A stretch of 64,000 bases of DNA from Lysobacter_C viscosus (GCF_046600715.1 NZ_JBJMAV010000007.1:1-64000); one strand, 5' to 3'; shown: positions 52,207-63,580, counted from the first letter of the stretch. Notes: generated from the letters alone by a model not told the origin. Translations and numbers: made by a program.

Positions 52207-55170
52207 TCATTCGGGCGGTGGCTGGGGGTCGCCGGGCGTCTGTGGCGGCTTGACCGCTTCCGGGCTGACTTTCTCGATGCTGTGGCGGAGTTCGCGGCCG
52301 AGGATGAAGCGGGCGTCGCGTGCCCACGCCTCCAGGCGCTGGTCGAAGGCGAGCTTGCCGTTGGCGTCGGGCCAGACCAGTCCGAGCTCGCGCAGCTTCT
52401 GGATGAAGCCGCGGAACAGGGTCTTGTCGAAGAACTCGGGTGCGGCCGGCGCATACAGCAGGCTCAGCCGCTGGGCCGCCAGCTGGCAGAGGCTTTCGAG
52501 TTCCGATGCGGTCAACGTGCCCGCGCCGTTCTTGGCCAGCACGGAGATGGCGATGTAATAGCGCTCGAACGCCTGTTGCAGCGAATGCCCGATCGCGCGC
52601 AGGCGGAACACCTCGTCGGACTGGCCGGCATTGCGCGAGAGGATGCCGCCGTCCTCGCTGCCGACATGCTCGAGCAGGCCCTCGCGGACGAACACCTCGA
52701 TGGTCCCGGAGAGCCGCTCGACGAAGGTGTCCTCGTCCCACGGCAGGAACAGCTCGGCCTGCAGGAACGGGTACACGCTGCGGCCCAGCCGGAGCACGCC
52801 GCCGCGGCTCATGCGGCGGTTGTGCTGGAAGCAGCAGGCGATCCACGAGGCCGCGGTGAACAGGTGCACCACGTTGTTGCGGAAGTAGGCCAGCAGCACC
52901 GCCTTGTCGTCGTCGGCGACCTCCAGCACGTCGCCGAGCGGGTGGCGGACGCGCGACAGCACGCCGATCTCCTCGCCGTGGGCGACGATCTCCACGGGGC
53001 TGTGCGGGGTCACGGTGACGCGGTCCGAGTAGGGCAACTCGGCCAGCAGGGTCTTGCTCAGCGCGATCTGCGCCAGCAGGTCGCCCTCGCCCATCGCGTG
53101 CTTGGGCGTGGACAGCAGCGCCAGCGACAGCAGGTTGATGGGATTGACGTCGGCGGCGCGGTTGACGTTGACCTGGATGCGCTGGGCCAGCGCGTCGACG
53201 GTGGCCGAGAGCCACGAGGGCTTCTCGTCGTCCGCCACCGGGCGGCCGTCCCACTCGGGCGCGCGCTCGGCCAGCACCTCGCTCAGGCGGATCGGCTCGC
53301 CGAAGTTGACCACCACCTGGCCGTAGTTGGAGCCCAGCACCTTGGGGATGCCCGAGAGCAGCTGCCAGACCGATTCCTTCTGCTTGGGCTTGCCGGACAG
53401 CTCGTCCAGGTAGCTGTTGCCCTCCATCAGCTTTTCGTAGCCGATGTAGACCGGCTGGAACAGGACCGGGCGGGTCGGCTGGCGCAGGTAACCGCGCACG
53501 GTCATCGACACCATGCCGCCCTTGGGCGGCAGCAGCCGGCCGGTGCGCGAGCGCCCGCCCTCGACGAAGTATTCGATGGAGTAGCCACCGGCCATCAGCT
53601 GGGCGACGTACTCGCTGAGCACGGCCGAATACAGCGCGCTGCCGCGGATGCTGCGGCGGATGAAGAACGCGCCGCCCTTGCGCAGCACGGTGCCCACCAC
53701 CGGCAGGTTGAGGTTGATGCCGGCCACGATGTGCGGCGGTACCAGCCCGCGCGAGTACAGCAGGTAGCTCAGCAGCAGGTAGTCCATGTGGCTGCGGTGG
53801 CACGGCACGTAGACCACCTCGTGGCCGGGCGCGTCCTCCTTGAGCCGCTCCAGGTGGTGCACCAGCACGCCGCGGTAGATGCGGTTCCAGATCGGGGTGA
53901 GGATCAGGCTGAGCGAACGAACCACCGGGTGCGAGTAGTCGGCGGCGATCTCGTAGGCGAAGCGGTGGGCCTTGCGCCAGGCCTCGGTCAGGTCGCTGCC
54001 GTCGCGGCGCGCCGTCTCGGCGATGGCCTCCTTCACCGACGCCGCGGCCAGCACCCGGTCCACCAGCAGGCGGCGGGTCGACAGGTCGGGGCCGATGACG
54101 GTGGCGCGTATCAGCCGAAAGTGCGTGCGCAGCACCCGCGAGAGCTTGCGTACGGTGCGCTCGGGCGGCAGGCCTTCGTCCACCACTCCGCGCAACGACA
54201 CCGGAGGTGCGAAGCGCACCACCGTGTTGCGTCCGTTGAGGAGGATCGCCAGCAACCGGCGGAAGCGGCCCACCAGGGCCCAGTTCTCCGAGAACAGCAC
54301 CGAGAACCAGCCGCTGGTCTTGTCCGGGGCGCGGCCGACGAAGATCGACACCGGCACCAGCTGCACGTCTTCGGCCGGGTCTTCGCGGTGCGCGTCGAGC
54401 AGGCGGGCCAGAGAGCCGGAGTGGGTCTTGGCCGACGGCGGGCCCGGGGTCAGCGGGGACAGGGGCGACAACGCGCCACCGGTGTTGCGCCGCGACAGCG
54501 CGACGTAGGCCCGCTTGCGGCCCAGCGGGTCGCCCGGCAGCGGCTGCAGCGGCGACGGCAAGCCGGCTTCATGGCAGGCGCGCTCCAGGATCAGCGCGTT
54601 GGACATGCCGTAGTCCTCCAGCACGTAGCAGACCGGGCGGCCGTCGTCGTGCTGGGCGGGTTGTTCGGGCTCGATGGTCAGGCTGACCCACGGCTTCATC
54701 AGGCGGCCGAGCAGCCGGGCCCACCAGGGCCGGCGGGTGGCGCCGGCGCGAGGCCGCGCCAGCCGCTCGCGTGGCGGCGGCGGCATCGGCAGCGCCGCCT
54801 GGGAGCCGGGAGGTTCGGGCTCGAGGGGCTCGAGGGGCTCGAAGGGTTCGACCGGATCGGGTCGGGTCGAGGTGGGCGCGGACGCAACCGGCGACGGGGC
54901 GTCGTCGGCGACCTCGGGCGTCCACGCCTCGTCCGCCCCCGGCCCCCGCATCGCATCGTCCGCGGCGCCTGCATCGTCCGGGACCGGCGTTCTTTCCGAA
55001 GCCGCGATGTCATCGGCCCCGGTAGCTTCCATGGCGCCCGGCGGCGGACGCGATGCCTCCGCGGCATCGGAATCGGACGCGGCGTGGACCGGGTGCTTCG
55101 GGTCCGCGGGTCGCCCCGCGGCGGGGCCTTCGGGGAACGGCAGGGGCGTCTGGTCGGGCATCCGCACCAT
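52207..55170 (-). CDS. plsB: Glycerol-3-phosphate 1-O-acyltransferase with long N-terminal extension
   Basis: 987 residues (ATG 55170; an ATG three codons later at 55161 is equally possible). The acyltransferase HX4D motif is HRSHMDYLL and the second is FVEGGRSRTG; PTRPVLFQPVYIGYEKLMEG is also present, as in PlsB, which makes lysophosphatidic acid in the inner membrane. E. coli PlsB is 807 residues. Here a disordered Pro/Asp/Glu-rich extension (~150 residues, with EPFEPLEPLEPEPP) precedes the conserved part. The extension is encoded partly by a simple-sequence repeat near 54825-54845. Confidence 0.93.
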   Translation of the reverse strand: MVRMPDQTPLPFPEGPAAGRPADPKHPVHAASDSDAAEASRPPPGAMEATGADDIAASERTPVPDDAGAADDAMRGPGADEAWTPEVADDAPSPVASAPTSTRPDPVEPFEPLEPLEPEPPGSQAALPMPPPPRERLARPRAGATRRPWWARLLGRLMKPWVSLTIEPEQPAQHDDGRPVCYVLEDYGMSNALILERACHEAGLPSPLQPLPGDPLGRKRAYVALSRRNTGGALSPLSPLTPGPPSAKTHSGSLARLLDAHREDPAEDVQLVPVSIFVGRAPDKTSGWFSVLFSENWALVGRFRRLLAILLNGRNTVVRFAPPVSLRGVVDEGLPPERTVRKLSRVLRTHFRLIRATVIGPDLSTRRLLVDRVLAAASVKEAIAETARRDGSDLTEAWRKAHRFAYEIAADYSHPVVRSLSLILTPIWNRIYRGVLVHHLERLKEDAPGHEVVYVPCHRSHMDYLLLSYLLYSRGLVPPHIVAGINLNLPVVGTVLRKGGAFFIRRSIRGSALYSAVLSEYVAQLMAGGYSIEYFVEGGRSRTGRLLPPKGGMVSMTVRGYLRQPTRPVLFQPVYIGYEKLMEGNSYLDELSGKPKQKESVWQLLSGIPKVLGSNYGQVVVNFGEPIRLSEVLAERAPEWDGRPVADDEKPSWLSATVDALAQRIQVNVNRAADVNPINLLSLALLSTPKHAMGEGDLLAQIALSKTLLAELPYSDRVTVTPHSPVEIVAHGEEIGVLSRVRHPLGDVLEVADDDKAVLLAYFRNNVVHLFTAASWIACCFQHNRRMSRGGVLRLGRSVYPFLQAELFLPWDEDTFVERLSGTIEVFVREGLLEHVGSEDGGILSRNAGQSDEVFRLRAIGHSLQQAFERYYIAISVLAKNGAGTLTASELESLCQLAAQRLSLLYAPAAPEFFDKTLFRGFIQKLRELGLVWPDANGKLAFDQRLEAWARDARFILGRELRHSIEKVSPEAVKPPQTPGDPQPPPE

Positions 55171-55201
55171 TATGCCGGTTCGCCGGGCGGCGCCCGGCCG
55201 T

Positions 55202-56131
55202 TCAATCCGTCGCCGCGGTGGTGGGGGGAGCCACGTCGGGCGCCGCGGGGAGCGGGGTCGAGTCTGCTGCGGTGACCTGTTCCAGCGCATGCCGAAGCAG
55301 GTCGGTGAGGTACCAGCGCTCGCCCCGGCGCTCGACCCGGACCTCGGTGTCCACCGCCGTACCGGCCAGGGTGTAGCGCAGCCGTACGCGCGCCTGGTCG
55401 CCGGTGCGGTCGAGCTCGTCGACCTGCACGCTGTCGAGCGCGGCGTCCAGGTCCAGCCCGTACTGCGCCGCCAGCACCTGCTTGAAGGCGGCGGCAAACG
55501 GGGCCAGCCGCGACAGCCCGTCGGCCATGCCCGCGGCGGCAAGGGCCTCGGGACCGTCGATCCGGGTGGCGCGCGCGGCGGCCGCCAGCGTTGACAGCAG
55601 GACCTGCGCGCGCTCGGGGTCGCCCAGTGGCGCCTGCTGGCCCCAGCGGCCAAGCGCGGCGATGGCCTGGACGTAGTGGTCGCGCTCGCTGTCGCTGTAG
55701 CGCGGCTCGCCCTGCACGTACTGGGCGGCGAACAGGCCCAGCGCGGCAGCGGTGGAGCGCAGCTCGCCGTGGGCGCCGGCGAACTGGGCCCGGTACTTGT
55801 CCATCAGCACCTGCTCGGCATCCGGCGCGGACAGCGCCCCCAGCATTGCGGGCACCTGGGCGTGCAGCGGCAGTTCGCTCAACGGCCAGGTCGTCGCCCC
55901 CTCGCGCCAGCGGGTCTCCACGCGTGCATGCAGGTCCGGGGGTAGTGCGTGGCGGGCATAGGCGGCCAGGTCGTTGCGGCGAAGATCCTGCGCCAGCAAG
56001 GCGACCGCCTCGGTCGGTCGCGTGGCCTCGGGCTGCGTGGGCGCCGCCGCCGGGTCCACCGGCCGGCAACCCGCCAGCGCGACGGCCAGCAGCACGGCCG
56101 CCCCCGCGGCGTGGTGGGTGATCCCCTTCAA
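55202..56131 (-). CDS. Hypothetical lipoprotein
   Basis: 309 residues, not recognised. A lipobox signal (VALAGC) follows LKGITHHAAGAAVLLA. Start is probably TTG 56131, because GGGGAGG lies 5 bases upstream, whereas GTG 56137 would abut that site. The mature protein is helical with a beta tail; VRLRYTLAGTAVDTEVRVERRGERWYLTDLLRHALEQ recalls the DUF4878-like ends of lipoproteins that fold in the periplasm. It lies 31 bp upstream of plsB on the same strand. Confidence 0.72.
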   Translation of the reverse strand: MKGITHHAAGAAVLLAVALAGCRPVDPAAAPTQPEATRPTEAVALLAQDLRRNDLAAYARHALPPDLHARVETRWREGATTWPLSELPLHAQVPAMLGALSAPDAEQVLMDKYRAQFAGAHGELRSTAAALGLFAAQYVQGEPRYSDSERDHYVQAIAALGRWGQQAPLGDPERAQVLLSTLAAAARATRIDGPEALAAAGMADGLSRLAPFAAAFKQVLAAQYGLDLDAALDSVQVDELDRTGDQARVRLRYTLAGTAVDTEVRVERRGERWYLTDLLRHALEQVTAADSTPLPAAPDVAPPTTAATD

Positions 56132-56296
56132 GTGCACCTCCCCTTCGGACGAGCCGCTCGGCGATGGACGGCACGGCGGCAGGACCGGGCGATGCCGGTC
56201 CGAGGTCGCATCTTGGAGGCCGCCCCACCCCGGGGCAAGCCAACCCGGTCCCGGTTCAGCGGACGCGGACGTAGCGGGGAGCCGGGAGGGGGCATG

Positions 56297-56320
56297 AAAA
56301 AGGCGGCCCCTTGGGCCGCC
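56297..56320 (-). terminator. Rho-independent terminator of the e(P4)-type phosphatase gene
   Basis: On the minus strand GGCGGCCC-AAG-GGGCCGCC then five T residues. The stem is 8 bp and starts 62 bases after the stop at 56382. The remaining 56132-56296 gap shows no gene; it should hold the promoter of the lipoprotein gene. Confidence 0.85.
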
Positions 56321-56381
56321 CCTTCCTGGCACGTAGACCGACGCGACCCGCGCGGTCGTGCGTCGCACACCACTGCGTGGG

Positions 56382-57302
56382 TCAGCGGGCGAGCTCCAGC
56401 GCGGCCCGCTTGGCCTGGCGGCGCTGCGCCCGCGGCTGTCGCCAGTCGTTGTTGAAGGTGGCCGGCTCCCACGAGCCGTAGGTCGGGTTGGGCAGCATCC
56501 ACCAACGCTCGCCGAACCAGTCGCCGTATTCCTCCATCAGCGCCCCGCGGCCGTCGGGCGTGTTGACCGCGACCTCCATGAAGTCGCCCAGCTGGTCGCC
56601 GAACTGCATCAGCACCCGGTAATGGCGGCCGGCCCACTGGCGGCGGCAGTTCTTCTCGCTGCCGTCCTGTTCGCAACCCTCGACCACCCGGCCCAGGCCG
56701 AGGAACACGCTGTCGTCCTTCACCGGCAGGCCCAGCGCACGCAGGTTGGCCAGGGTTGCCTCGTTGAGGTGCTGGGCGCGGTTGGAGATGTACAGGATCG
56801 TCACCCCACGGGCCTCGGCGGCCCTGGCGAAATCGGTCACCCCCGGTACCGCAGCGGCTTTTTTCTCCGCCACCCATTCGGCCCAGGTGACTTCGTTGTA
56901 CTCCTCGCCCTCGTGCACCAGTCGTGCCTGGTAGGGCGAGTTGTCCAGCACCGTCTCGTCGATGTCCATGATCACCGCCGGCGGCAGCCCGTCGGCGGCG
57001 TTGGCCCGTTCCTCCGGCACCAGCGCGTCCCAGTTGGCCTCCGACAGGGCCTTCTCCAGGTGGTCGGCGGCGGCGCGGAAGGTCTGCGTGGCCAGTGCTT
57101 CGTACTCGGTGGAGGTCTGCACCCACAGCACCGCATTGAGGTTGTCGTCGGCGCCGATGGAGGTCTCGGCAGAGGCCGGGGACGCGGTGGACGCCGCGGC
57201 GACCGCCGGTTCCGGCACCGGCGCGGTGTCGGTGCGCTTGCACGCGGCCAGCGGCAGGGTCAGGGTCAGGGTCAGGGCAAGCAGGGGCAGCAGCAATCGC
57301 AT
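56382..57302 (-). CDS. e(P4)-type acid phosphatase / 5'-nucleotidase lipoprotein
   Basis: 306 residues: lipobox (TLPLAACK), Ala/Ser linker, then the HAD-type phosphatase domain. The nucleophile motif is VIMDIDETVLDNSPYQ (DxDxT); LYISNRAQHLNEATLANL and FGDQLGDF supply the later acidic motifs. Haemophilus e(P4) removes phosphate from nucleotides such as NMN at the outer membrane. All three catalytic motifs present. The signal peptide is encoded by a hexanucleotide tandem repeat (57255-57278). Confidence 0.92.
   Translation of the reverse strand: MRLLLPLLALTLTLTLPLAACKRTDTAPVPEPAVAAASTASPASAETSIGADDNLNAVLWVQTSTEYEALATQTFRAAADHLEKALSEANWDALVPEERANAADGLPPAVIMDIDETVLDNSPYQARLVHEGEEYNEVTWAEWVAEKKAAAVPGVTDFARAAEARGVTILYISNRAQHLNEATLANLRALGLPVKDDSVFLGLGRVVEGCEQDGSEKNCRRQWAGRHYRVLMQFGDQLGDFMEVAVNTPDGRGALMEEYGDWFGERWWMLPNPTYGSWEPATFNNDWRQPRAQRRQAKRAALELAR
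57255..57278. repeat. Hexanucleotide tandem repeat in the phosphatase signal peptide
   Basis: Three CAGGGT units and a CAGGGC unit. In the coding direction they encode alternating Leu-Thr (LTLTLTL) within the hydrophobic core. Gain or loss of units would stay in frame and only change signal length. Confidence 0.75.
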
Positions 57303-57371
57303 TTTCGGGGCGCCGGCGGGGTCGGCCCGCGAGTGTAGCCGAGGGTCGCGACGGCACGTTTACAGCACCGC

Positions 57372-59351
<1,980 letters not shown>

Positions 59352-59536
59352 TTGGGTGGGGGTATGGGAGGGGGGATGTGAAAAGTGGGAACGGCGTGGG
59401 CGTTGCGGACCTGCAGACCGGGGTGCACAACGGATGGGGATTCTACAATCGCATCCGCACCCCACCGGTGGCGCCGGCTGCCTGGCCTTGACCGCTACCG
59501 GCTCCCGATTCCCTCTTCCCTTCTCCGCGTCCCTTC

Positions 59537-60160
59537 ATGGCCAAACTCTACTTCTACTACTCGGCGATGAACGCCGGTAAGACCACCACCCTGCTGCAGT
59601 CGGCGCACAACTACCGCGAGCGGGGGATGCGCGTGGCGATCCTGACGCCGGCGCTGGACCACCGCGGCGGCAGCGGCACGGTGGCTTCGCGCATCGGCCT
59701 GAGCGCCGACGCGGCGTGCTTCGGACGCGGGGACGACCTGGAAACGCGGATCCGGGCGGACATCGCGTCGCGCGGCCCGCTGCACTGCGTGCTGGTGGAC
59801 GAGGCGCAGTTCCTGAGCCGCGCCCAGGTGTGGCAGCTGTCGGACGTGGTCGATGGGCTGGGCATCCCGGTGCTGTGTTACGGGCTGCGCACCGACTTCC
59901 GCGGCGAGCTGTTCGAGGGCAGCCTGCACCTGCTGGCGTGGGCCGACGAGCTCACCGAGATCAAGACCATCTGCCACTCCGGCAAGAAGGCGACGATGAC
60001 CGTGCGCGTGGATGCGGATGGCCACGCGCTGCAGGACGGCCCGCAGGTGGAGATCGGCGGCAACGAGCGCTACGTGTCGGTGTCGCGGGCCCAGTTCAAG
60101 GCGGTCATGCGCGGCGAAGGACGGATCGACCCCCTGCAGCAGCCCCTGCCACTGGAGTAG
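59537..60160 (+). CDS. tdk: Thymidine kinase (type II)
   Basis: 207 residues. P-loop SAMNAGKTTTLLQ and VDEAQFLSRAQVWQL are TK hallmarks; GNERYVSVSR is the thymidine-binding lasso end. Makes dTMP from salvaged thymidine. In E. coli TK a zinc ribbon uses Cys pairs in TICHCGRK and VSVCR. Here these read TICHSGKK and VSVSR, so at least two of the four ligands are gone. The enzyme is probably still active since the catalytic Glu and P-loop remain, but the zinc site appears lost. Starts ATG 59537. Confidence 0.93.
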   Translation: MAKLYFYYSAMNAGKTTTLLQSAHNYRERGMRVAILTPALDHRGGSGTVASRIGLSADAACFGRGDDLETRIRADIASRGPLHCVLVDEAQFLSRAQVWQLSDVVDGLGIPVLCYGLRTDFRGELFEGSLHLLAWADELTEIKTICHSGKKATMTVRVDADGHALQDGPQVEIGGNERYVSVSRAQFKAVMRGEGRIDPLQQPLPLE

Positions 60161-60164
60161 CGGG

Positions 60165-63002
60165 TCAGGACCTGCCCTCGGCGAGCGTGGCGGTGCGGTC
60201 GCGGCAGGCCTGGCTGATCGCGGCCACCTCGCGGCGCAACGTGCCGCCTTCGGGGTGGGCGCGCTCGATTTCCGCCAGGAGCGCTTCCAGTTCGTGCCCC
60301 GCGTCCCGCGCCCGCCCTGAGCGGCAGTCGACGTCGGCCGCATAGGCGCGCGCACGCCAGGCGGTATCGCGTTGCGGCGGCGTACCGGTGTCGGTCGCCG
60401 CAGCCAGGCCCCGAAGCCGGGCGCTGGCCCCCGCCTCGCCGGCCAGCGCCTCCCGCCACGCAAGCGCCAACGTCGCCTCCCGAACGCGGGGGTCGTTGGC
60501 GCCATGGGCAGCATCCAGTCGGGGCACGGCCTTGCGCATAGCGGCCAGGCCACGCTCGCCCAGGCCCAGGTCGAACTCGACCGCGCCCAGTTGCAGGCCT
60601 GCCTCGGCCACGCTGGCGTCCTCGTCTCCCAGCGCACTTGCGCGGCGGGCACGTGCACGAATCAGCAATCCACGCGCCTGCGCGGGGTGGTCGTCCCGGC
60701 GCAGGGCGGCGAGGTCGGCCTCGGCCTCGGCAATGCGGAGCGGGTCGCCACTGCCGCGGCTGATCGCCAGCGCGCGTTCGGCCGCGGCGACCGCGGCATT
60801 GGCGTCGTCCAGCTCGTGGGCGACGCGAGCCAGTTGCGCATGGCTGCCCGCGAGGTCGACGTGGTGGGGGCCGAGCCGCGCCAACAGCCGCCGATGGGTT
60901 TCCTCCAGCTCGATGCGGGCCTCGCCCAGCCGACCGTCGTGCATCAGCAGCGATGCCAGCTCGCGCCGAACCGCAAGCGTCGACGGATGCGAGGGGCCGT
61001 CCACCGCGAGCGACACCGCCAGCGCACCGCGCAGGTCGCGTTCGGCCGCGTCCGGCTGGCCCAGGGCGCGATGCAGCCGCCCCAGGTTGTGGCCGATCCC
61101 GACCGCCAGCGCGTGGCGCTCGCCCACCTCGCGGGCCAGTTGCACGCGCGCGCGCGCGAATCCCTGCAGCGCCACCTGCAGGTGACCCGCGTCGGCCTCC
61201 AGACCGGCCAAGTCCATCCGGTTCTCGACCTCGCCCAGCGCGTCGCCACCGACTCCGACCCGCAGCGCCAGCGCACGCTCGAACAGCTGGCGCGCCTGCT
61301 TGCGGGCTCCGACGGCGCGATGGCAACGGCCGAGCTGGGATTTGAATTCGGCCGCCTGCAACGGCAACTGCGCCTGCTCGGCGCGCGCGTACCGCAGTGC
61401 CGGGGCCATCAGCCCGATGCACGCCTCCGGCTGGCCGCGCAGCCGCAGGACGCGGCCGCGCTGGGTCAGCGACTCCAGGCGCAGGCCGTGCGGAATCCCG
61501 TCGACGGCATCCACGATCAGCGCCTGGCGCTGCAGCAGTTGGGCGGCCTGGTCGTAGTCGCCCAGTCCGATGCGCACGCGCGCCACCACCCCCAGCAGTT
61601 CGGCGCGTGCACGCGGCTGCCGCGCCAGTTGGCGGTTGCCGCGCTCGACCGCGGCATCCAGCAGTGCGCGCAGGTCCACCGGTGCGTCTACGCCGCCACC
61701 GCCGCGGGCACTTTCGAACAGACCCACGACGAACTCCTGCATGGCCTGCGCGCGGCTGGCCTCGGCGACGGCTTCGCGCGCCTGCCAGGCAACGCTGGCC
61801 AGCGCTACCGCCACCACGCAGCCGACCAGGGCGGCGCTTGCAACCGCCCAGCGGTGGCGCGTGAGGTACTTGCGCAGCCTGTAGCCCACGCTCTGCGGCC
61901 GCGCCAGCACCGGGCGCCCCGCGGCGTGCCGTTGCAGGTCCAGCGCCAGCGCTTCCACCGAGGGGTAGCGCTGCTCGGGCCGCGGCGCCATCGCCTTGAG
62001 CACGATGTTGTCCAGGTCCCCCGCCAGCGCGCGCGCCCGACGTCGGCTCGCCGATCCGGACCGGCCGGTTACCCCGCCTTGCACCGCGGCCAGCGACGGC
62101 CGCGGCACGTCGCCCGCGAGAATGGCCTCTTCCCACGCGGCATCGCTGGTGCGCGACGGCCGGTACGGCTTGCCGCCGGCCAGAAGCTCATACAGCACCA
62201 CGCCCAGCGAGTAGACGTCGGTCATGGTGCTGACCGGCTCGCCGCGGATCTGCTCGGGCGCGGCGTAGTGCAGGGTGAAGGCACGCGTGCCGGTGCCGGT
62301 GTGCCCCTGCATGGCGGTTTCGCCATCCAGCAGCTTGGCGATCCCGAAGTCCAGCAATTGCACGTCACCCGTGGGCGTGACCAGGATGTTGGAGGGCTTC
62401 AGGTCGCGGTGGACGATCAGGTTGGCGTGTGCGTGGCTGACCGCCTCGCACACCTGCCGGAACATCCGCAGCCGTGCCTCGAGCGGGACGTCGTGCTCGC
62501 TGCAGTAGTCGGTGATCGGGCGACCGTCGACGTATTCCAGCGCCAGGTAGGGCTGGCCGTCGCCGCTGATGCCGGCATCCAGCAGGCGGGCGATGTTGGG
62601 ATGCGCCAGGCGCGCCAGGATCTGCCGCTCGCGGGTGAAGTGCAGGCGCAGGTTGGTGTCGGCCAGGCCGGGCCGCAGCAGTTTCAGCGCCACCCGCCGC
62701 TCGTACAGCCCGTCAGCACGCGAGGCGCGCCACACCTGGCCCATGCCGCCCTCGCCGATCACCCGGTCCAGCCGGTAGGGACCGACCTGCTGTCCGCTGC
62801 GCGGCCCCTCCGGCGGCGCAACCGCCGGCTCGGCGAGGAAATCCTCGCGCCCGTCTTCCAGCGCCACCAGCGCGTCCAGTTCCGCAGCGAGCGGCGGGTC
62901 GTCCTTGCGCAGTTCGTCCAGGCGCCGTTCGCGTGCCGGCGGGTCCAGCTCGAACAGTGCATCGAGCAGCGGGGACAGCCGTTGCCAGCGCGCGGCATCC
63001 AT
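60165..63002 (-). CDS. Membrane Ser/Thr protein kinase with TPR-like sensor region
   Basis: 945 residues. After a ~75-residue lead comes a Hanks-type kinase domain (~80-350): glycine loop VIGEGGMGQVW, VALKLL Lys, HRDLKPSNIL catalytic Asp, DFGIAKLLD. A membrane helix (~375-400, VASAALVGCVVAVALASVAW) is followed by a long region of helical repeats (LAHVGRLHRALGQPDAAERDL-like units) likely TPR, in the periplasm. It follows the ECF sigma gene by 14 bp, same strand, a pairing known from EcfK-PknS (Xanthomonas) and EcfP-PknT (Vibrio), where the kinase phosphorylates and activates its sigma. Upstream signals unknown. Confidence 0.9.
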   Translation of the reverse strand: MDAARWQRLSPLLDALFELDPPARERRLDELRKDDPPLAAELDALVALEDGREDFLAEPAVAPPEGPRSGQQVGPYRLDRVIGEGGMGQVWRASRADGLYERRVALKLLRPGLADTNLRLHFTRERQILARLAHPNIARLLDAGISGDGQPYLALEYVDGRPITDYCSEHDVPLEARLRMFRQVCEAVSHAHANLIVHRDLKPSNILVTPTGDVQLLDFGIAKLLDGETAMQGHTGTGTRAFTLHYAAPEQIRGEPVSTMTDVYSLGVVLYELLAGGKPYRPSRTSDAAWEEAILAGDVPRPSLAAVQGGVTGRSGSASRRRARALAGDLDNIVLKAMAPRPEQRYPSVEALALDLQRHAAGRPVLARPQSVGYRLRKYLTRHRWAVASAALVGCVVAVALASVAWQAREAVAEASRAQAMQEFVVGLFESARGGGGVDAPVDLRALLDAAVERGNRQLARQPRARAELLGVVARVRIGLGDYDQAAQLLQRQALIVDAVDGIPHGLRLESLTQRGRVLRLRGQPEACIGLMAPALRYARAEQAQLPLQAAEFKSQLGRCHRAVGARKQARQLFERALALRVGVGGDALGEVENRMDLAGLEADAGHLQVALQGFARARVQLAREVGERHALAVGIGHNLGRLHRALGQPDAAERDLRGALAVSLAVDGPSHPSTLAVRRELASLLMHDGRLGEARIELEETHRRLLARLGPHHVDLAGSHAQLARVAHELDDANAAVAAAERALAISRGSGDPLRIAEAEADLAALRRDDHPAQARGLLIRARARRASALGDEDASVAEAGLQLGAVEFDLGLGERGLAAMRKAVPRLDAAHGANDPRVREATLALAWREALAGEAGASARLRGLAAATDTGTPPQRDTAWRARAYAADVDCRSGRARDAGHELEALLAEIERAHPEGGTLRREVAAISQACRDRTATLAEGRS

Positions 63003-63016
63003 CGACGGCTCGCCGG

Positions 63017-63580
63017 TCAGGCGTCCTTGAGCGAGGCGAGCAGGAACAGCCGCGCCTTCTGCCAGTCGCGGCGGATGCTGCGTTCGGACCGCTGCAACAG
63101 CGATGCGATCTCCAGCTCCGACAGGCCGCCGAAGTAACGCAGCTCCACCACGTGGGCAAGCCGCTGGTCCACCGCCGCCAGCTTGGTCAGCGCGGTATCC
63201 AGGCCGAGGGTGTCCTCGTCCAGGCGGACGCCCCCTTCCAGGTCCTCCGGCAGGTCGGTGACCCGGTGCAGGTCGCCGCCGCGCTTCTGCGCCAGCCGTT
63301 GGCGGGCATAGTCCACCACCACGCTGCGCATGGCCGACGCGGCGTAGGCGAAGAAGTGCGCGCGGTCGTCGAATTGCGCCTCGCGCCGTCCGATCAGTTT
63401 CAGGTAGGCCTCGTGCACCAGCGCGGTCGCGTCCAGCGTGTGGCCGTGCTGCCCCGCCAGCTGGCGGCGCGCCATCGTGTGGAGCTCGCGATAAAGCGTT
63501 GCCAGCACGCGGTCCAGTGCCCCGCGGTCGCCGTCGCGCGCTGCATCCAGCAGAACCGTGATCTCGGCGGTGTCGGCCAT
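63017..63580 (-). CDS. ECF-type sigma factor, kinase-linked
   Basis: 187 residues: region 2 (LVHEAYLKLIGRR ... FFAYAASAMRSVVVDYARQR) and region 4 (VELRYFGGLSELEIASLLQRSERSIRRDWQKARLFL). The region 2.2 lead reads TLDATALVHEAYL. Most ECF sigmas have an acidic DAED here that touches core polymerase. Its absence and the linked kinase gene match the ECF43-type class, which needs Thr phosphorylation (around Thr52) to bind core. GGGGGA precedes ATG 63580. No anti-sigma gene is adjacent, again as in that class. Confidence 0.92.
   Translation of the reverse strand: MADTAEITVLLDAARDGDRGALDRVLATLYRELHTMARRQLAGQHGHTLDATALVHEAYLKLIGRREAQFDDRAHFFAYAASAMRSVVVDYARQRLAQKRGGDLHRVTDLPEDLEGGVRLDEDTLGLDTALTKLAAVDQRLAHVVELRYFGGLSELEIASLLQRSERSIRRDWQKARLFLLASLKDA

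Noticed and set aside
60372..63137. A 921-codon plus-strand frame opposite the kinase gene
   Set aside because: The minus strand has clear kinase motifs in order and a ribosome site; the plus frame is low-complexity (QRQR, Gln/Arg-rich).
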